Shown here piece after piece: positions 7,482 to 15,451 of a DNA stretch of 21,945 bases. Numbering within the stretch: the first letter of the stretch is position 1; every line of letters starts with the position of its first letter. The translations under genes were made by a program, and so were the position numbers. The stretch lies in the IMG/VR virus record IMGVR_UViG_3300009408_000036, positions 1 to 21,945 of that record. The stretch is one strand, 5' to 3'. Under the pieces are notes generated by a model, which saw only the letters and a program-made list of their open reading frames with translations, did not search any database and was not told the origin of the DNA. This DNA is from a virus.

Positions 7482-7898
7482 ATGGCTAGAATAAAAGGCA
7501 AAGACTTATATCTTAAAGATGATGACCAAATATATTTTGGTACAGGTATTAAAGCAGCTCTCTGGTATGCTAACGGAGAGCTGCAACTTAACCATACCTT
7601 AAGTGGTACTTGGGCGTCGGCCCCATACCATTATGTTGTTAAAGAACAGGTAGAGTACATCGTAAACACTACTATTTCAGGTGTAGTGGTTTCTGGGGTA
7701 TCTACTCACAACCTTTTAAATGGTTTACAGGGCACAGGTCCTGATTATTACCATTTAACTAAGCCGCAGTATACTGAATTGACTACTAGCGGTGTTACTA
7801 GTTTACATACTCATACCAATAATGAGATAATGTTTTTTATGGATGCTACACCTGTGTTAGATAGTGATGGTAATATTGTGTTAGGTGGGGGTTATTAA
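7482..7898 (+). CDS. Short tail fibre protein sharing the N-terminal attachment module
   Basis: A 138-residue protein. Residues 1-42 are paralogous to the start of the preceding protein (MARIKGKDLYLKDDDQIYFG against MAKFQGKHLKLKDNQRVYFG, then WYANGEL against WWDGAEL). Residues of about 75-105 carry the very common fibre motif HNLLNGLQGTGPDYYHLTK followed by PQYTEL. The C-terminus has the short tail-fibre ending TPVLDSDGNIVLGGG. Only five bases separate it from the previous gene and no good ribosome binding site is visible, which suggests translational coupling. Its stop overlaps the next start (TAATG). Confidence 0.78.
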   Translation: MARIKGKDLYLKDDDQIYFGTGIKAALWYANGELQLNHTLSGTWASAPYHYVVKEQVEYIVNTTISGVVVSGVSTHNLLNGLQGTGPDYYHLTKPQYTELTTSGVTSLHTHTNNEIMFFMDATPVLDSDGNIVLGGGY

Positions 7899-8437
7899 TG
7901 TTTCATAGAGACGCTAGAAAAGAAGATGCGCATATTATCTACAGATGGGAATATACCAATGAGTCTGAACGGTTGGCGGCTACTGGGTTTAGACCGGAAG
8001 ATGTTGGGGTATTAGCTAGACAACTAACCCCAAACAGTTTATGGATGTTGGTTAATCATGATCCTCCTACATGGGAGGATATGACTACTTTGAATGGTAG
8101 TCTTCAATTAGGTACTACGTCGGGTACGGCTTTTCGCGGAGATTATGGTCAACTAGCGTATGAGCACATTGGTAGTACTGGAGAGTCTCATGCATATATA
8201 GACCAACCAGTTACTTCTGGCTCTTCTCCATATTTTATAGGTAAAAATATTACAGGTATAAGTCACTCTACGTTATCAGGTCTGGGTAATGATGATCATC
8301 CTCAATATTTAAATGTGGGCAGAGGCGATCAGCGGTATTACTTAAAATCCGAAGTTGACACTATATCTGGTACATTAGCTGATCAGATAAATAAATTAAA
8401 AACCGATATGGTTGCTTATTCACTAGTTTTGGGGTAG
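7898..8437 (+). CDS. Tail fibre protein with an LARQ/SLWML-type domain
   Basis: A 179-residue protein whose ATG overlaps the previous stop by one base. Residues 16-60 (ESERLAATGFRPEDVGVLAR, then QLTPNSLWMLVNHDPPTW) match a module I know from many phage fibre proteins, usually read as an N-terminal attachment or joint segment. Residues 122-138 contain another HxxLxxLxxDDHxQY unit, like the two in the 337-aa fibre protein. The end is a helix (ISGTLADQINKLKTDMVAYS) that may trimerise. Together with its neighbours it forms a set of fibre pieces split across separate genes. Confidence 0.78.
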   Translation: MFHRDARKEDAHIIYRWEYTNESERLAATGFRPEDVGVLARQLTPNSLWMLVNHDPPTWEDMTTLNGSLQLGTTSGTAFRGDYGQLAYEHIGSTGESHAYIDQPVTSGSSPYFIGKNITGISHSTLSGLGNDDHPQYLNVGRGDQRYYLKSEVDTISGTLADQINKLKTDMVAYSLVLG

Positions 8438-8446
8438 GAGGCAAAT

Positions 8447-9301
8447 ATGAAATATAGATTAGAGGATTTAGGCGGAAGTTATACATTTGATCCGGCAAAT
8501 AAACAAGTAACAGTTTCTGGTGTCCAGCTTAATTTGGAAGACCTGCTTATTATAACAAACGTTACGACTAACGATGTTATTTACCTGTTCAATGATAACA
8601 CTAAAGGTGCCACAATAACAAATGACGTTATATCGCTTGCTTATGATACGACAGCTATGTCGTCAACCGATATATTACAGGTTTATGTAGATAAACCTTA
8701 TGCTGTGTTAGATGCTAATGGTAAAGACGCTTTAGGAGAGGTTGCTGATGTGCCTACCATTAATACTTTACTTGGTAGGTTGAAATCTGTTGAAGATTTA
8801 CTTGACAGATTTAAATTCGATCCTATATCTGGTTTTAATATATGTACTGGGGCTAGTCATGCCGAAATACATGCTGGAGATACGTGGTTATCAGCCCATG
8901 ATTTTGTTACTAATGTGGCAGGTACTACTTATTTATTCTTATTCCAATCATCTAGTACCCATGAAAGCCATTGTATCTTTGACTTTTTTGGGTCTGATAA
9001 ATTTTATTTACGTATATATTTGAATCCTGTAATAACTGATGTTGGGACACCCATTAATGGTATCGGTATTACTAATGCTAAAAGTAGCATCACTACTGGA
9101 TGGACCGCAAATATAACAGAGTCCCCAGCTTACTCAGACAAAGGCACAAAGATAGGTTTCTTTTATGCCAACAAAGAAGATGTTGGTAGATCTGAAGAAA
9201 TCATTATAGAGCCTAATGATTATTGCTTATTTGAGGTTATTCCTGATAAAGATTATATAACAATTGGGTTTAGATTTTTTTGGTATGAGGAGGCGGTATA
9301 A
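8447..9301 (+). CDS. Virion (tail fibre-associated) structural protein
   Basis: A 284-residue protein with AGGAGG overlapping the previous stop codon. Residues 1-90 hold a recurrent phage N-terminal domain (SYTFDPANKQVTVSGVQLN, then DLLIITNVTTNDVIYLFND and ILQVYVDKP). A short helix follows (INTLLGRLKSVEDLLDRF), a probable trimerisation zipper. The rest, about residues 130-284, is beta-rich (FVTNVAGTTYLFLFQSSS, DKFYLRIYLNP) and would form a globular tip. It ends at the TAATG shared with the next gene. No enzymatic motif is visible. Confidence 0.72.
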   Translation: MKYRLEDLGGSYTFDPANKQVTVSGVQLNLEDLLIITNVTTNDVIYLFNDNTKGATITNDVISLAYDTTAMSSTDILQVYVDKPYAVLDANGKDALGEVADVPTINTLLGRLKSVEDLLDRFKFDPISGFNICTGASHAEIHAGDTWLSAHDFVTNVAGTTYLFLFQSSSTHESHCIFDFFGSDKFYLRIYLNPVITDVGTPINGIGITNAKSSITTGWTANITESPAYSDKGTKIGFFYANKEDVGRSEEIIIEPNDYCLFEVIPDKDYITIGFRFFWYEEAV

Positions 9302-10023
9302 TGGTTTCAGAAGTCAATGTTTCATTACAGGAATTATTGGAATTGCGGAGAAGTGTTAATTCTACTTTATATGGCGAGAAACAAGGTAATGGTAGAGTTA
9401 AGCTATATACTGTTCCCGAGAACGGTATAGTTTTAACTTGCTCAGCAGATCCTAATAGCGTAGAGTATCTTAATGTTAAGGATTATATAAATAAACCTAT
9501 ATTATTTACTGATAGACGTATAGTGACCCATGACTTTGCAAATAGTGCTAGTTGGGTAGACGGTCCTACAGATTCAGTATTTAAGGTAGAACCTGATGCT
9601 GGTAAGAAATTAATTGTTACATCAATACAAGTACGTTTTCCTAAATCAGTTGCTCTTAAAGATTCTAATCGTCTTTTCTTTTCTCTAAATCTATATTCTA
9701 GTGTTACTGATAGCATAGTAGAAGTTATGAATTTACAATATGCTTCAGTCAAAGATCTTGTAAAAAAGACTAATAACCCTATGATTATTCCTGTAGATAT
9801 TGTTGAGGATGTATCTACAGAAAAAGTTGTTGAGATAGAATTCAAATATGCTGACCCAGCCACCTTGAAGGGATCTCCTATGGTGTTGAGAAGCTCGTTA
9901 GGTGAGCATATTGATATTGGATTGACTGGTAATGTCCAATTAAAACGCAAATCGGATGATTCTGATTACAACGGTGATGAGTGTTGGGCTGTTGTTAACG
10001 GCAAACAAGTAATAGAATTTTAA
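9301..10023 (+). CDS. Virion structural protein with jelly-roll-like domain
   Basis: A 240-residue protein overlapping its predecessor by one base (GAGGAGG upstream). The N-terminus is helical (VNVSLQELLELRRSVNSTLY), followed by a beta-rich body. The segment VTHDFANSASWVDGPTDSVF with the strand KKLIVTSIQVRFP resembles the 'HDFSdxxTW' type of beta-sandwich domain found in phage tail and fibre proteins. It probably works with the 284-aa protein as an adsorption component. The assignment is by pattern only. Confidence 0.65.
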   Translation: MVSEVNVSLQELLELRRSVNSTLYGEKQGNGRVKLYTVPENGIVLTCSADPNSVEYLNVKDYINKPILFTDRRIVTHDFANSASWVDGPTDSVFKVEPDAGKKLIVTSIQVRFPKSVALKDSNRLFFSLNLYSSVTDSIVEVMNLQYASVKDLVKKTNNPMIIPVDIVEDVSTEKVVEIEFKYADPATLKGSPMVLRSSLGEHIDIGLTGNVQLKRKSDDSDYNGDECWAVVNGKQVIEF

Positions 10024-10041
10024 TAATTTGGAGGCATCGAC

Positions 10042-10590
10042 ATGTCTATGATAGAGAATATTATTCGTTTCCTTGGTGATATTAGATTGTATAAAGGTGG
10101 CATAGTTTTATTCGGAGAGAGTAGCTACCGTGTTAAAGGTGAGGAAGCCAGAGAGATTGATGGTCTAGTTAAGCCTGGGGACGTGTTGTTGCGTAGATAT
10201 GAGCATTATCTAGGTAGTCTTCTTATCCCAGGGTATTGGTCACATACAGGTATTTATGTAGGTAATCATGAGGTTGTTCATGTACTTCATGATGGTGTGG
10301 TTAAAGAGGATCTATTGAATTTCTTAAGATGTGATGATGTTAAAGTATTACGAACTTCTAATAGCACATTAACCATATCTGCTGTAGAAAAGGCTTTAGA
10401 ATTATATGATAAGCATATAAAGTACGATTTTGAATTCGATTTTGAAGATAACACAAAAATGTCATGTTCTGAATTTATTGATTACTGTTACGGACATCCG
10501 AGATATTCAAATACTATGATCTCGGGAAAGATAGTTCCAGATGATTTGGAGAACACTATTTTTACCGAAGTAGTTTGGAGCAGGGATTAA
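10042..10590 (+). CDS. Permuted NlpC/P60 (YiiX-like) cysteine peptidase/amidase
   Basis: A 182-residue protein with a GGAGG site. It shows the order typical of circularly permuted papain-like enzymes (YiiX/YebB, PF05708 group): VKPGDVLLRR at 43-52, SHTGIYVG at 67-74 with catalytic His68, a strand region GNHEVVHVLHDGVVKEDLL, and MSCSEFIDYCY at 140-150 with nucleophile Cys142. The His precedes the Cys, opposite to classical NlpC/P60 enzymes. Such proteins hydrolyse amide bonds in peptidoglycan peptides or act on lipids. There is no signal peptide. Set among fibre genes, it could be a virion-associated wall hydrolase that helps DNA entry, or a processing enzyme. The family call is firm, the role is inference. 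Confidence 0.85.
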   Translation: MSMIENIIRFLGDIRLYKGGIVLFGESSYRVKGEEAREIDGLVKPGDVLLRRYEHYLGSLLIPGYWSHTGIYVGNHEVVHVLHDGVVKEDLLNFLRCDDVKVLRTSNSTLTISAVEKALELYDKHIKYDFEFDFEDNTKMSCSEFIDYCYGHPRYSNTMISGKIVPDDLENTIFTEVVWSRD

Positions 10591-10605
10591 TATAGAGGGA
10601 TAAGG

Positions 10606-11139
10606 GTGATAAGAGTAGATGTTGGAGAAAAGTTTCCTATCACGGTTGCTCTTGTTGATGAAGCTACTGGTGATGCAGTTACAGGGGAAGTGGTGGTTTA
10701 TGACATCAGAACCACAGATGACTTACCGTTATCGCCTACTGTTAGTGGTATAGTTCCAGAATCTACTTCAGACCCTGGCATATACAGAACAGAGATTAGC
10801 CTACCCACTCCTGGTAATTATATTTGTTATGTTAGAGCTACTGGTTTTATAACTTCTACCGAAGAAGTACTTGTAAATGATGAGAGTTTAAAAGATTTAG
10901 TAAAACAAAATAGACATTATAATATTTCGGTAGAACATGTGTTGAGAAATAATGCTACACCTACCCCATCACAGCTTGTACGTAATGTTCCACTAAGTAA
11001 GACAGATTATATAATTACAAAAATAAAATATGACTATGATACCGATTGGTTATCCACTACTACTAGTGGTGTGGTATACGCTTGGTACCACTCTGTGAAC
11101 GACAATGTCCCATACAAAATGGGTCCTTCGGGGGTGTAA
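10606..11139 (+). CDS. Beta-rich (Ig-like) virion protein
   Basis: A 177-residue protein starting at GTG 10606, chosen because GAGGG at 10595-10599 lies six bases upstream. The first 90 residues look like one Ig-like beta-sandwich (FPITVALVDEATGDAVTGEV, GIYRTEISLPTPGNYICYVR). A helix follows (SLKDLVKQNRHYNISVEHVL), then a second beta region ending YAWYHSVNDNVPYKMG. It ends in TAA, and the next gene starts at GTG in the same frame after a single extra codon, so the two may be one split gene or a translationally coupled pair. Confidence 0.66.
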   Translation: MIRVDVGEKFPITVALVDEATGDAVTGEVVVYDIRTTDDLPLSPTVSGIVPESTSDPGIYRTEISLPTPGNYICYVRATGFITSTEEVLVNDESLKDLVKQNRHYNISVEHVLRNNATPTPSQLVRNVPLSKTDYIITKIKYDYDTDWLSTTTSGVVYAWYHSVNDNVPYKMGPSGV

Positions 11140-11142
11140 ATT

Positions 11143-11577
11143 GTGGATATTAGGTATATAGCTTGTGCCGGATATGATTTAATAGGGTGCACAGTAAGTG
11201 GTACATCTTCAGACAATTGTTTTGACAAAGGTACCATAGAGCTAGAGCCTGGTTGGTCATTGGTAGCTATACCTATCCAATATGGTTATTGGGACAATAT
11301 TCTACATAAGCATATACATGATGGGGCCACCATAGCCAAAATAAAGAATTATATAATAGACCAGGTAGACGATGTGTATGGTCAGGGGTTAATATCTGTG
11401 GCCAACACGTATATAGGTGACACTCAAGCTTATTATTCGTATGTTCCTGGTGTAACCCCTGAAACTAGTCCACACAATTTTCAACTTATATATCTAGATG
11501 GTGTAAATAAAGAGATATCTGGTTTTTGGATTAATTACACTGGAAATACTCCTATAACATTGGTGTGGGGTGAATAA
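11143..11577 (+). CDS. Beta-rich virion protein, in frame with the preceding gene
   Basis: A 144-residue protein starting at GTG 11143, one codon after the in-frame TAA that ends the 177-aa protein. A GGGGGTG inside the end of that gene gives a plausible ribosome binding site. The sequence is aromatic- and Gly-rich: LEPGWSLVAIPIQYGYW at about 31-47, a helix (IAKIKNYIIDQVDDVYGQ), then a strand region ending SGFWINYTGNTPITLVWG. The ending 'GFWINY...TLVWGE' suggests a beta-sandwich. I cannot name a family. Its tight coupling to its neighbours suggests that it joins the same virion complex. Confidence 0.65.
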   Translation: MDIRYIACAGYDLIGCTVSGTSSDNCFDKGTIELEPGWSLVAIPIQYGYWDNILHKHIHDGATIAKIKNYIIDQVDDVYGQGLISVANTYIGDTQAYYSYVPGVTPETSPHNFQLIYLDGVNKEISGFWINYTGNTPITLVWGE

Positions 11578-11579
11578 CT

Positions 11580-13880
11580 ATGTCCCTTAACGTGACCATA
11601 AATGGCTATTTATATAATAGTGACGGTTCTATTAATACTGGTGATGGGTATTACCAGTTTTTATTTTATAGGAATGGTACAGCTAGTTCTCCAGATAAAT
11701 GGAATTCTGTTAGACAGGTAGAGCCCGGTACTGGTTACTTTAATGCTAATTTGGGTGACTCAGATTTTCTCACACCAACGGGTACAGCTTTAGCTAACTC
11801 TAAGATAGTGCTAGTTTTCTGGCGAGGAGCCGCAGACAGAAATGCAGCGTGTTCTCAATTAGTAGAGTGGGGCGCTACAGAAATAACATATGATGGATCG
11901 TCCTCCGTTTATTCTTTGGATGTACAAGTTAGGCCTAATATTTTACCAAACCTTGTTTGGTCCCTACCTGTTAACGGATTTTTAGGGACTGTCTATACGG
12001 CTTCTAATAGTAGTTATGATGTCCATAACTGGGTTTTTGGTCAAGTGACCATGTATCATTGGTTGTCCAGGTATGGGTATCTTATACAGAGTGTTAACTC
12101 TATAACCACTACTGAAGTTGATTGGGGAGATGATACCATAGACACATATAGTGGTGTGTATAGCCCCAACCATTCATGGACATCAACTGGTGTTTATGAT
12201 GTGGTATTATCTGTTTATGATGAGTGTGGTGGTGTAGTATCTGGCACTAAACAAATCACCATTAACAATAAGGCACCTACCGTTGATATAACTTGTATAG
12301 AAGCAGTAGGTACTGAAATAGTGGTTCCTAATACTGTTGTTACGTTTAAATACTCTGGTAATGACCCTGATGATTCTATCACTAAAATAGAATGGGTTAT
12401 AGAGGATGCCACGAACACTACTTATACATCCACGGACAAGAATGAGATAGTCTACCATACGGCCGGTACTGGTACTTTTTGGTGTTATAAGGATGCCGAG
12501 CCCGGCGCTTTCACACTTCCTGGAGATCATACGGTTTATGTTAGAGTACATTGGTTTGATGGTTTTAATTCTAACATAATAGAATACAGTGAAACTTTTA
12601 AACAAAAACTTTTTTCCGGGCCAAATTTAGATTTTATACAAGACCCATCACAAGCCATAATAAATTCACCGATAACATTTACCAATAACAGTACGAATGT
12701 TGATATGGTAGGCAAAGCCCCACCAGATTGTGTTAAATACAATTGGTATTATAATGATAATGGTGTGGAAACTAGTTTACTAGATGTACCATATGGTGAA
12801 GTTTTTTCTTATACACCTACTACTGTGAGTGGTGTGGTAACTTTAGAAGCGTATTGGAGTGATGGATACTCTCAACATATTGCCAAAATCAGTAAGGATG
12901 TTACTTTTGCTACCACTGTTTTAGTGACACCAGAGCAATGTTATTACTCATTGTATATAGAAGGTACTTCTACAGGTGGTACTGCTGACGCATATAGTTG
13001 GGAGATTTATAAAGATGAATCTGCAGCATCTGACGGGTCAGGCCCATGGGAGCTGGTTTGGTATAGCCCTGTCAATATTGAGCAGCAGTATAAGAAGATT
13101 TGTTTCACTGCTCTAAGTTACTACAAGATTGTAGGGTATGTACACGGTTCTGGTAATCCGACAAGCGATTATGATATTGTAAATATTGATATTGTATGTA
13201 AAGAGTCCCCACAGGAAGATGTAACTATCATATGGAATGGTACTGGGGAAGATGATGTTGGTGGTGATTGGGATCATAGTGGTTTTGGTATTGAATCACC
13301 AGCTGCTAAATATTCTGGTACAAATGGTCTAGAAGTCATAGGGTTTAATTCGGATAAAGAAATAGTATTTTCTAGAAGCCAATCGGTGGATACTACTGCT
13401 TATGATTTACTTGTTGGTATGATAAACATCTTATCCGATGATGACGAAGAAGATGTAAAACTATTGGTTAAGTTTAACAATGGTAAGGAAGTCAATCTTC
13501 TAAGATTTATTGGCACCCATGATAACGACTATAGTCACAGGGAATGGGTCAAATTTTATGTGCCTTTAACAGAATTTAACTTAACCGATAAACATTTAAA
13601 TAAGCTAACCTTCTATACTAATAGACGTATAGACTTTTACCTTGACGATTTAGAATTCGCCGTAGGTGTTGTAAAGTATGTACCTGTTCACGAGTATGAT
13701 ATTGACTCTGATGAAGTTGGTAAGTCACATGTTGTTGGTGATGAGATAAAACCAAGTATTAAGGCAAAAGACCATGGCGAACATAAGCCACGTATCAGTG
13801 CTAAAGATGCACTAGGTTTGGAAGGGGAAGCTGAGGAAATAAAACCAAGCATGAAAGTTAAATTCCCAAAACCTTACTAG
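11580..13880 (+). CDS. Large multidomain PKD/Ig-like virion protein
   Basis: A 766-residue protein whose ATG follows the previous stop by two bases. An N-terminal beta domain (1-120) is followed by a PKD domain at about 172-230 with the hallmark VDWGDDTIDTYSG ... PNHSW ... GVYDVVLSVYD. At least two more Ig/PKD-type repeats follow (231-345 and 345-440), then another beta domain at 441-545. A jelly-roll-like domain at about 550-690 (EDDVGGDWDHSGFGIESPAA, RRIDFYLDDLEF) resembles carbohydrate-binding modules. The last 60 residues are basic and low-complexity, with three KP(S/R)(I/M)xxK units. It is probably a long adsorption protein that reaches cell-surface polysaccharide; the carbohydrate role is inferred. 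Confidence 0.78.
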   Translation: MSLNVTINGYLYNSDGSINTGDGYYQFLFYRNGTASSPDKWNSVRQVEPGTGYFNANLGDSDFLTPTGTALANSKIVLVFWRGAADRNAACSQLVEWGATEITYDGSSSVYSLDVQVRPNILPNLVWSLPVNGFLGTVYTASNSSYDVHNWVFGQVTMYHWLSRYGYLIQSVNSITTTEVDWGDDTIDTYSGVYSPNHSWTSTGVYDVVLSVYDECGGVVSGTKQITINNKAPTVDITCIEAVGTEIVVPNTVVTFKYSGNDPDDSITKIEWVIEDATNTTYTSTDKNEIVYHTAGTGTFWCYKDAEPGAFTLPGDHTVYVRVHWFDGFNSNIIEYSETFKQKLFSGPNLDFIQDPSQAIINSPITFTNNSTNVDMVGKAPPDCVKYNWYYNDNGVETSLLDVPYGEVFSYTPTTVSGVVTLEAYWSDGYSQHIAKISKDVTFATTVLVTPEQCYYSLYIEGTSTGGTADAYSWEIYKDESAASDGSGPWELVWYSPVNIEQQYKKICFTALSYYKIVGYVHGSGNPTSDYDIVNIDIVCKESPQEDVTIIWNGTGEDDVGGDWDHSGFGIESPAAKYSGTNGLEVIGFNSDKEIVFSRSQSVDTTAYDLLVGMINILSDDDEEDVKLLVKFNNGKEVNLLRFIGTHDNDYSHREWVKFYVPLTEFNLTDKHLNKLTFYTNRRIDFYLDDLEFAVGVVKYVPVHEYDIDSDEVGKSHVVGDEIKPSIKAKDHGEHKPRISAKDALGLEGEAEEIKPSMKVKFPKPY

Positions 13881-13889
13881 GAGATTTTG

Positions 13890-14852
13890 ATGATATCTTT
13901 AACTTTTAATATAGATAATGTTTCTACTGTTTTAAGCGTATTTGATACTATTCAGATACGTAGGTATACTGGTACGGGTATACCGTCTACACCTATCGAT
14001 TTAGTAGATTATACTATTGTTTCTGGTATAGATAATATAAGTAATATACAGCCTACAAGCGAGGTGAAATTAGTATCTGGGTATACTCAGTATTATTTCA
14101 CTGATCCTGATGGTACAGCAGAGGATTGGTATATTTCTAGGTACTTTAATAGTACTACTAGTGGTGCTAGTGCTTGGACAGATCCTATTTTAGGTGAACC
14201 AGGTGACTTATACTACGATCCTGTTTATCCACCAGAGGTATCTTATGGTAGTGCTGATCAAGCAATAATAGATAGGATACGTACCCTTATAGGTGATATA
14301 GTAGGTTTATCCAGGGAATATGGTACTGAGGCTGAAGGCAACATAATGCCAGACGGTAAGACCTATGTTTTAGAGGAAAAAGGTTGGCCAGTAAGTATCA
14401 ACATGAACGGCGTACAATACACGGAAACAAGCAACCCCTCTATAAATGGTTATAGGTACCTTAAGTTTGATGACTTTATAGATAAACCAGTAACTGTTGT
14501 AAGTGGTTCTAGGGTCTATCAAAAAGGTGTCGATATTTGGTATTATACATTTAGATGGTCTGACAGGGAGATCATGGATGCCTTTAATCGTACATCACCA
14601 CCGCCACCATTAAATGATATAAACACAAGTACTGAAATACAGATCCTAGCTTGTGCGTATGATTTGTTATTTTCTGAAACTTGGGAGTATATCAATGAGG
14701 ATGGTTCCACTATAAAAGATGATAGTACCACCTATGACCCATCTCCAGGTATAGAAGCTAGAGCTGACATGCTTGATAAGTTGAAGAAAAGACTAGACGA
14801 TGCGGTAAAAGCTAATAGGTTATTAGGTTTGTTTGGAGTAAGGATTGACTAA
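13890..14852 (+). CDS. Candidate head-tail adaptor protein with N-terminal beta extension
   Basis: A 320-residue protein. ATG 13890 is chosen over the TTG three bases earlier because AGGAG at 13879-13883 lies six bases upstream. The first 115 residues are beta-rich (SLTFNIDNVSTVL, VKLVSGYTQYYFTDPDGTAE). From about 120 the protein becomes helical (DQAIIDRIRTLIGDIVGLSR, then EIMDAFNRT, IQILACAYDLLFSETWEY and a C-terminal helix DMLDKLKKRLDDAVKANRL). This helix order, with the RIRTLIGD start, matches gp6/Ad1-type head-tail adaptors that sit under the portal. The beta N-terminus is an addition to that core. It starts the neck cluster directly after the fibre block. Confidence 0.6.
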   Translation: MISLTFNIDNVSTVLSVFDTIQIRRYTGTGIPSTPIDLVDYTIVSGIDNISNIQPTSEVKLVSGYTQYYFTDPDGTAEDWYISRYFNSTTSGASAWTDPILGEPGDLYYDPVYPPEVSYGSADQAIIDRIRTLIGDIVGLSREYGTEAEGNIMPDGKTYVLEEKGWPVSINMNGVQYTETSNPSINGYRYLKFDDFIDKPVTVVSGSRVYQKGVDIWYYTFRWSDREIMDAFNRTSPPPPLNDINTSTEIQILACAYDLLFSETWEYINEDGSTIKDDSTTYDPSPGIEARADMLDKLKKRLDDAVKANRLLGLFGVRID

Positions 14853-14854
14853 CT

Positions 14855-15451
14855 ATGAGAGGCCGTATTAGAAAAGCTACTAAAGAGCGATATCGTAGGC
14901 GTATGTTAGATGTTATAAATGGTTTAGGCCGTAATGTTGAAGTATATCGCCAACCGAAACAATCTGAATGTCCTAATTGTTATTATGATAAGTTAACAGA
15001 TAAATCTACTGGAAAATGTAAATGGACCGTTTTAGAAGCGCAACAAAAACAGGATGAGTATGAAGCATCTGGTGGTGTTGGTGTGCTTTATAAATATTTT
15101 ATACGTGGTCGCTGTCCTGTATGTAAAGGGCTTGGTAAGTTAGAAGAAGATCGCACAGTTTGGATCAAGTGTTTGGTTAATTGGGACCCTAAGGATGTTG
15201 GCTCTAGTAACAATCTTACGCTAACACCAGCTGGTAGTGAAGGGTCTACTATAGTAAAACTTAAAACTGATCCAAAATATTTTAACGAGTTTAAGAATTC
15301 GTCAAAAATAGTGGTTGATGGTGTTAATTGTAAACTATCGAAAGCACCAATAGTGCGCGGATTAGGTAATCAATCTGTTCTTGTAGTTATAGCGTTTACT
15401 ACAGATAAACCTTCTATAGATACTGATGAGATAATTAAGGACTACTCATAA
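14855..15451 (+). CDS. Candidate head-closure protein with zinc knuckles
   Basis: A 198-residue protein, its ATG two bases after the previous stop. The N-terminus is basic (MRGRIRKATKERYRRRM). Two CxxC knuckles, Cys39/Cys42 (ECPNCYYD) and Cys87/Cys90 (RCPVCKGLGKL, DnaJ-like), could hold one zinc ion, with Cys55 nearby. The C-terminal half is beta (IVKLKTDPKYFNEFKNSSKI, GVNCKLSKAPIV), suggesting the small beta-barrel of phage stopper or head-closure proteins. Position after the adaptor and before the tail terminator candidate fits that role. The zinc site is inferred from cysteine spacing. Confidence 0.6.
   Translation: MRGRIRKATKERYRRRMLDVINGLGRNVEVYRQPKQSECPNCYYDKLTDKSTGKCKWTVLEAQQKQDEYEASGGVGVLYKYFIRGRCPVCKGLGKLEEDRTVWIKCLVNWDPKDVGSSNNLTLTPAGSEGSTIVKLKTDPKYFNEFKNSSKIVVDGVNCKLSKAPIVRGLGNQSVLVVIAFTTDKPSIDTDEIIKDYS

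Noticed and set aside
8790-9023. 77-codon hydrophobic frame on the + strand
   Set aside because: It is out of frame inside the 284-aa virion gene, with no ribosome binding site.
9483-9950. 155-codon reading frame on the minus strand
   Set aside because: It lies wholly inside the well-supported 240-aa virion gene on the + strand, has no ribosome binding site, and no other gene runs on the minus strand.
12207-12605. 132-codon minus-strand frame
   Set aside because: It is a shadow of the PKD/Ig protein. The biased composition of the sense strand keeps the reverse frame open.
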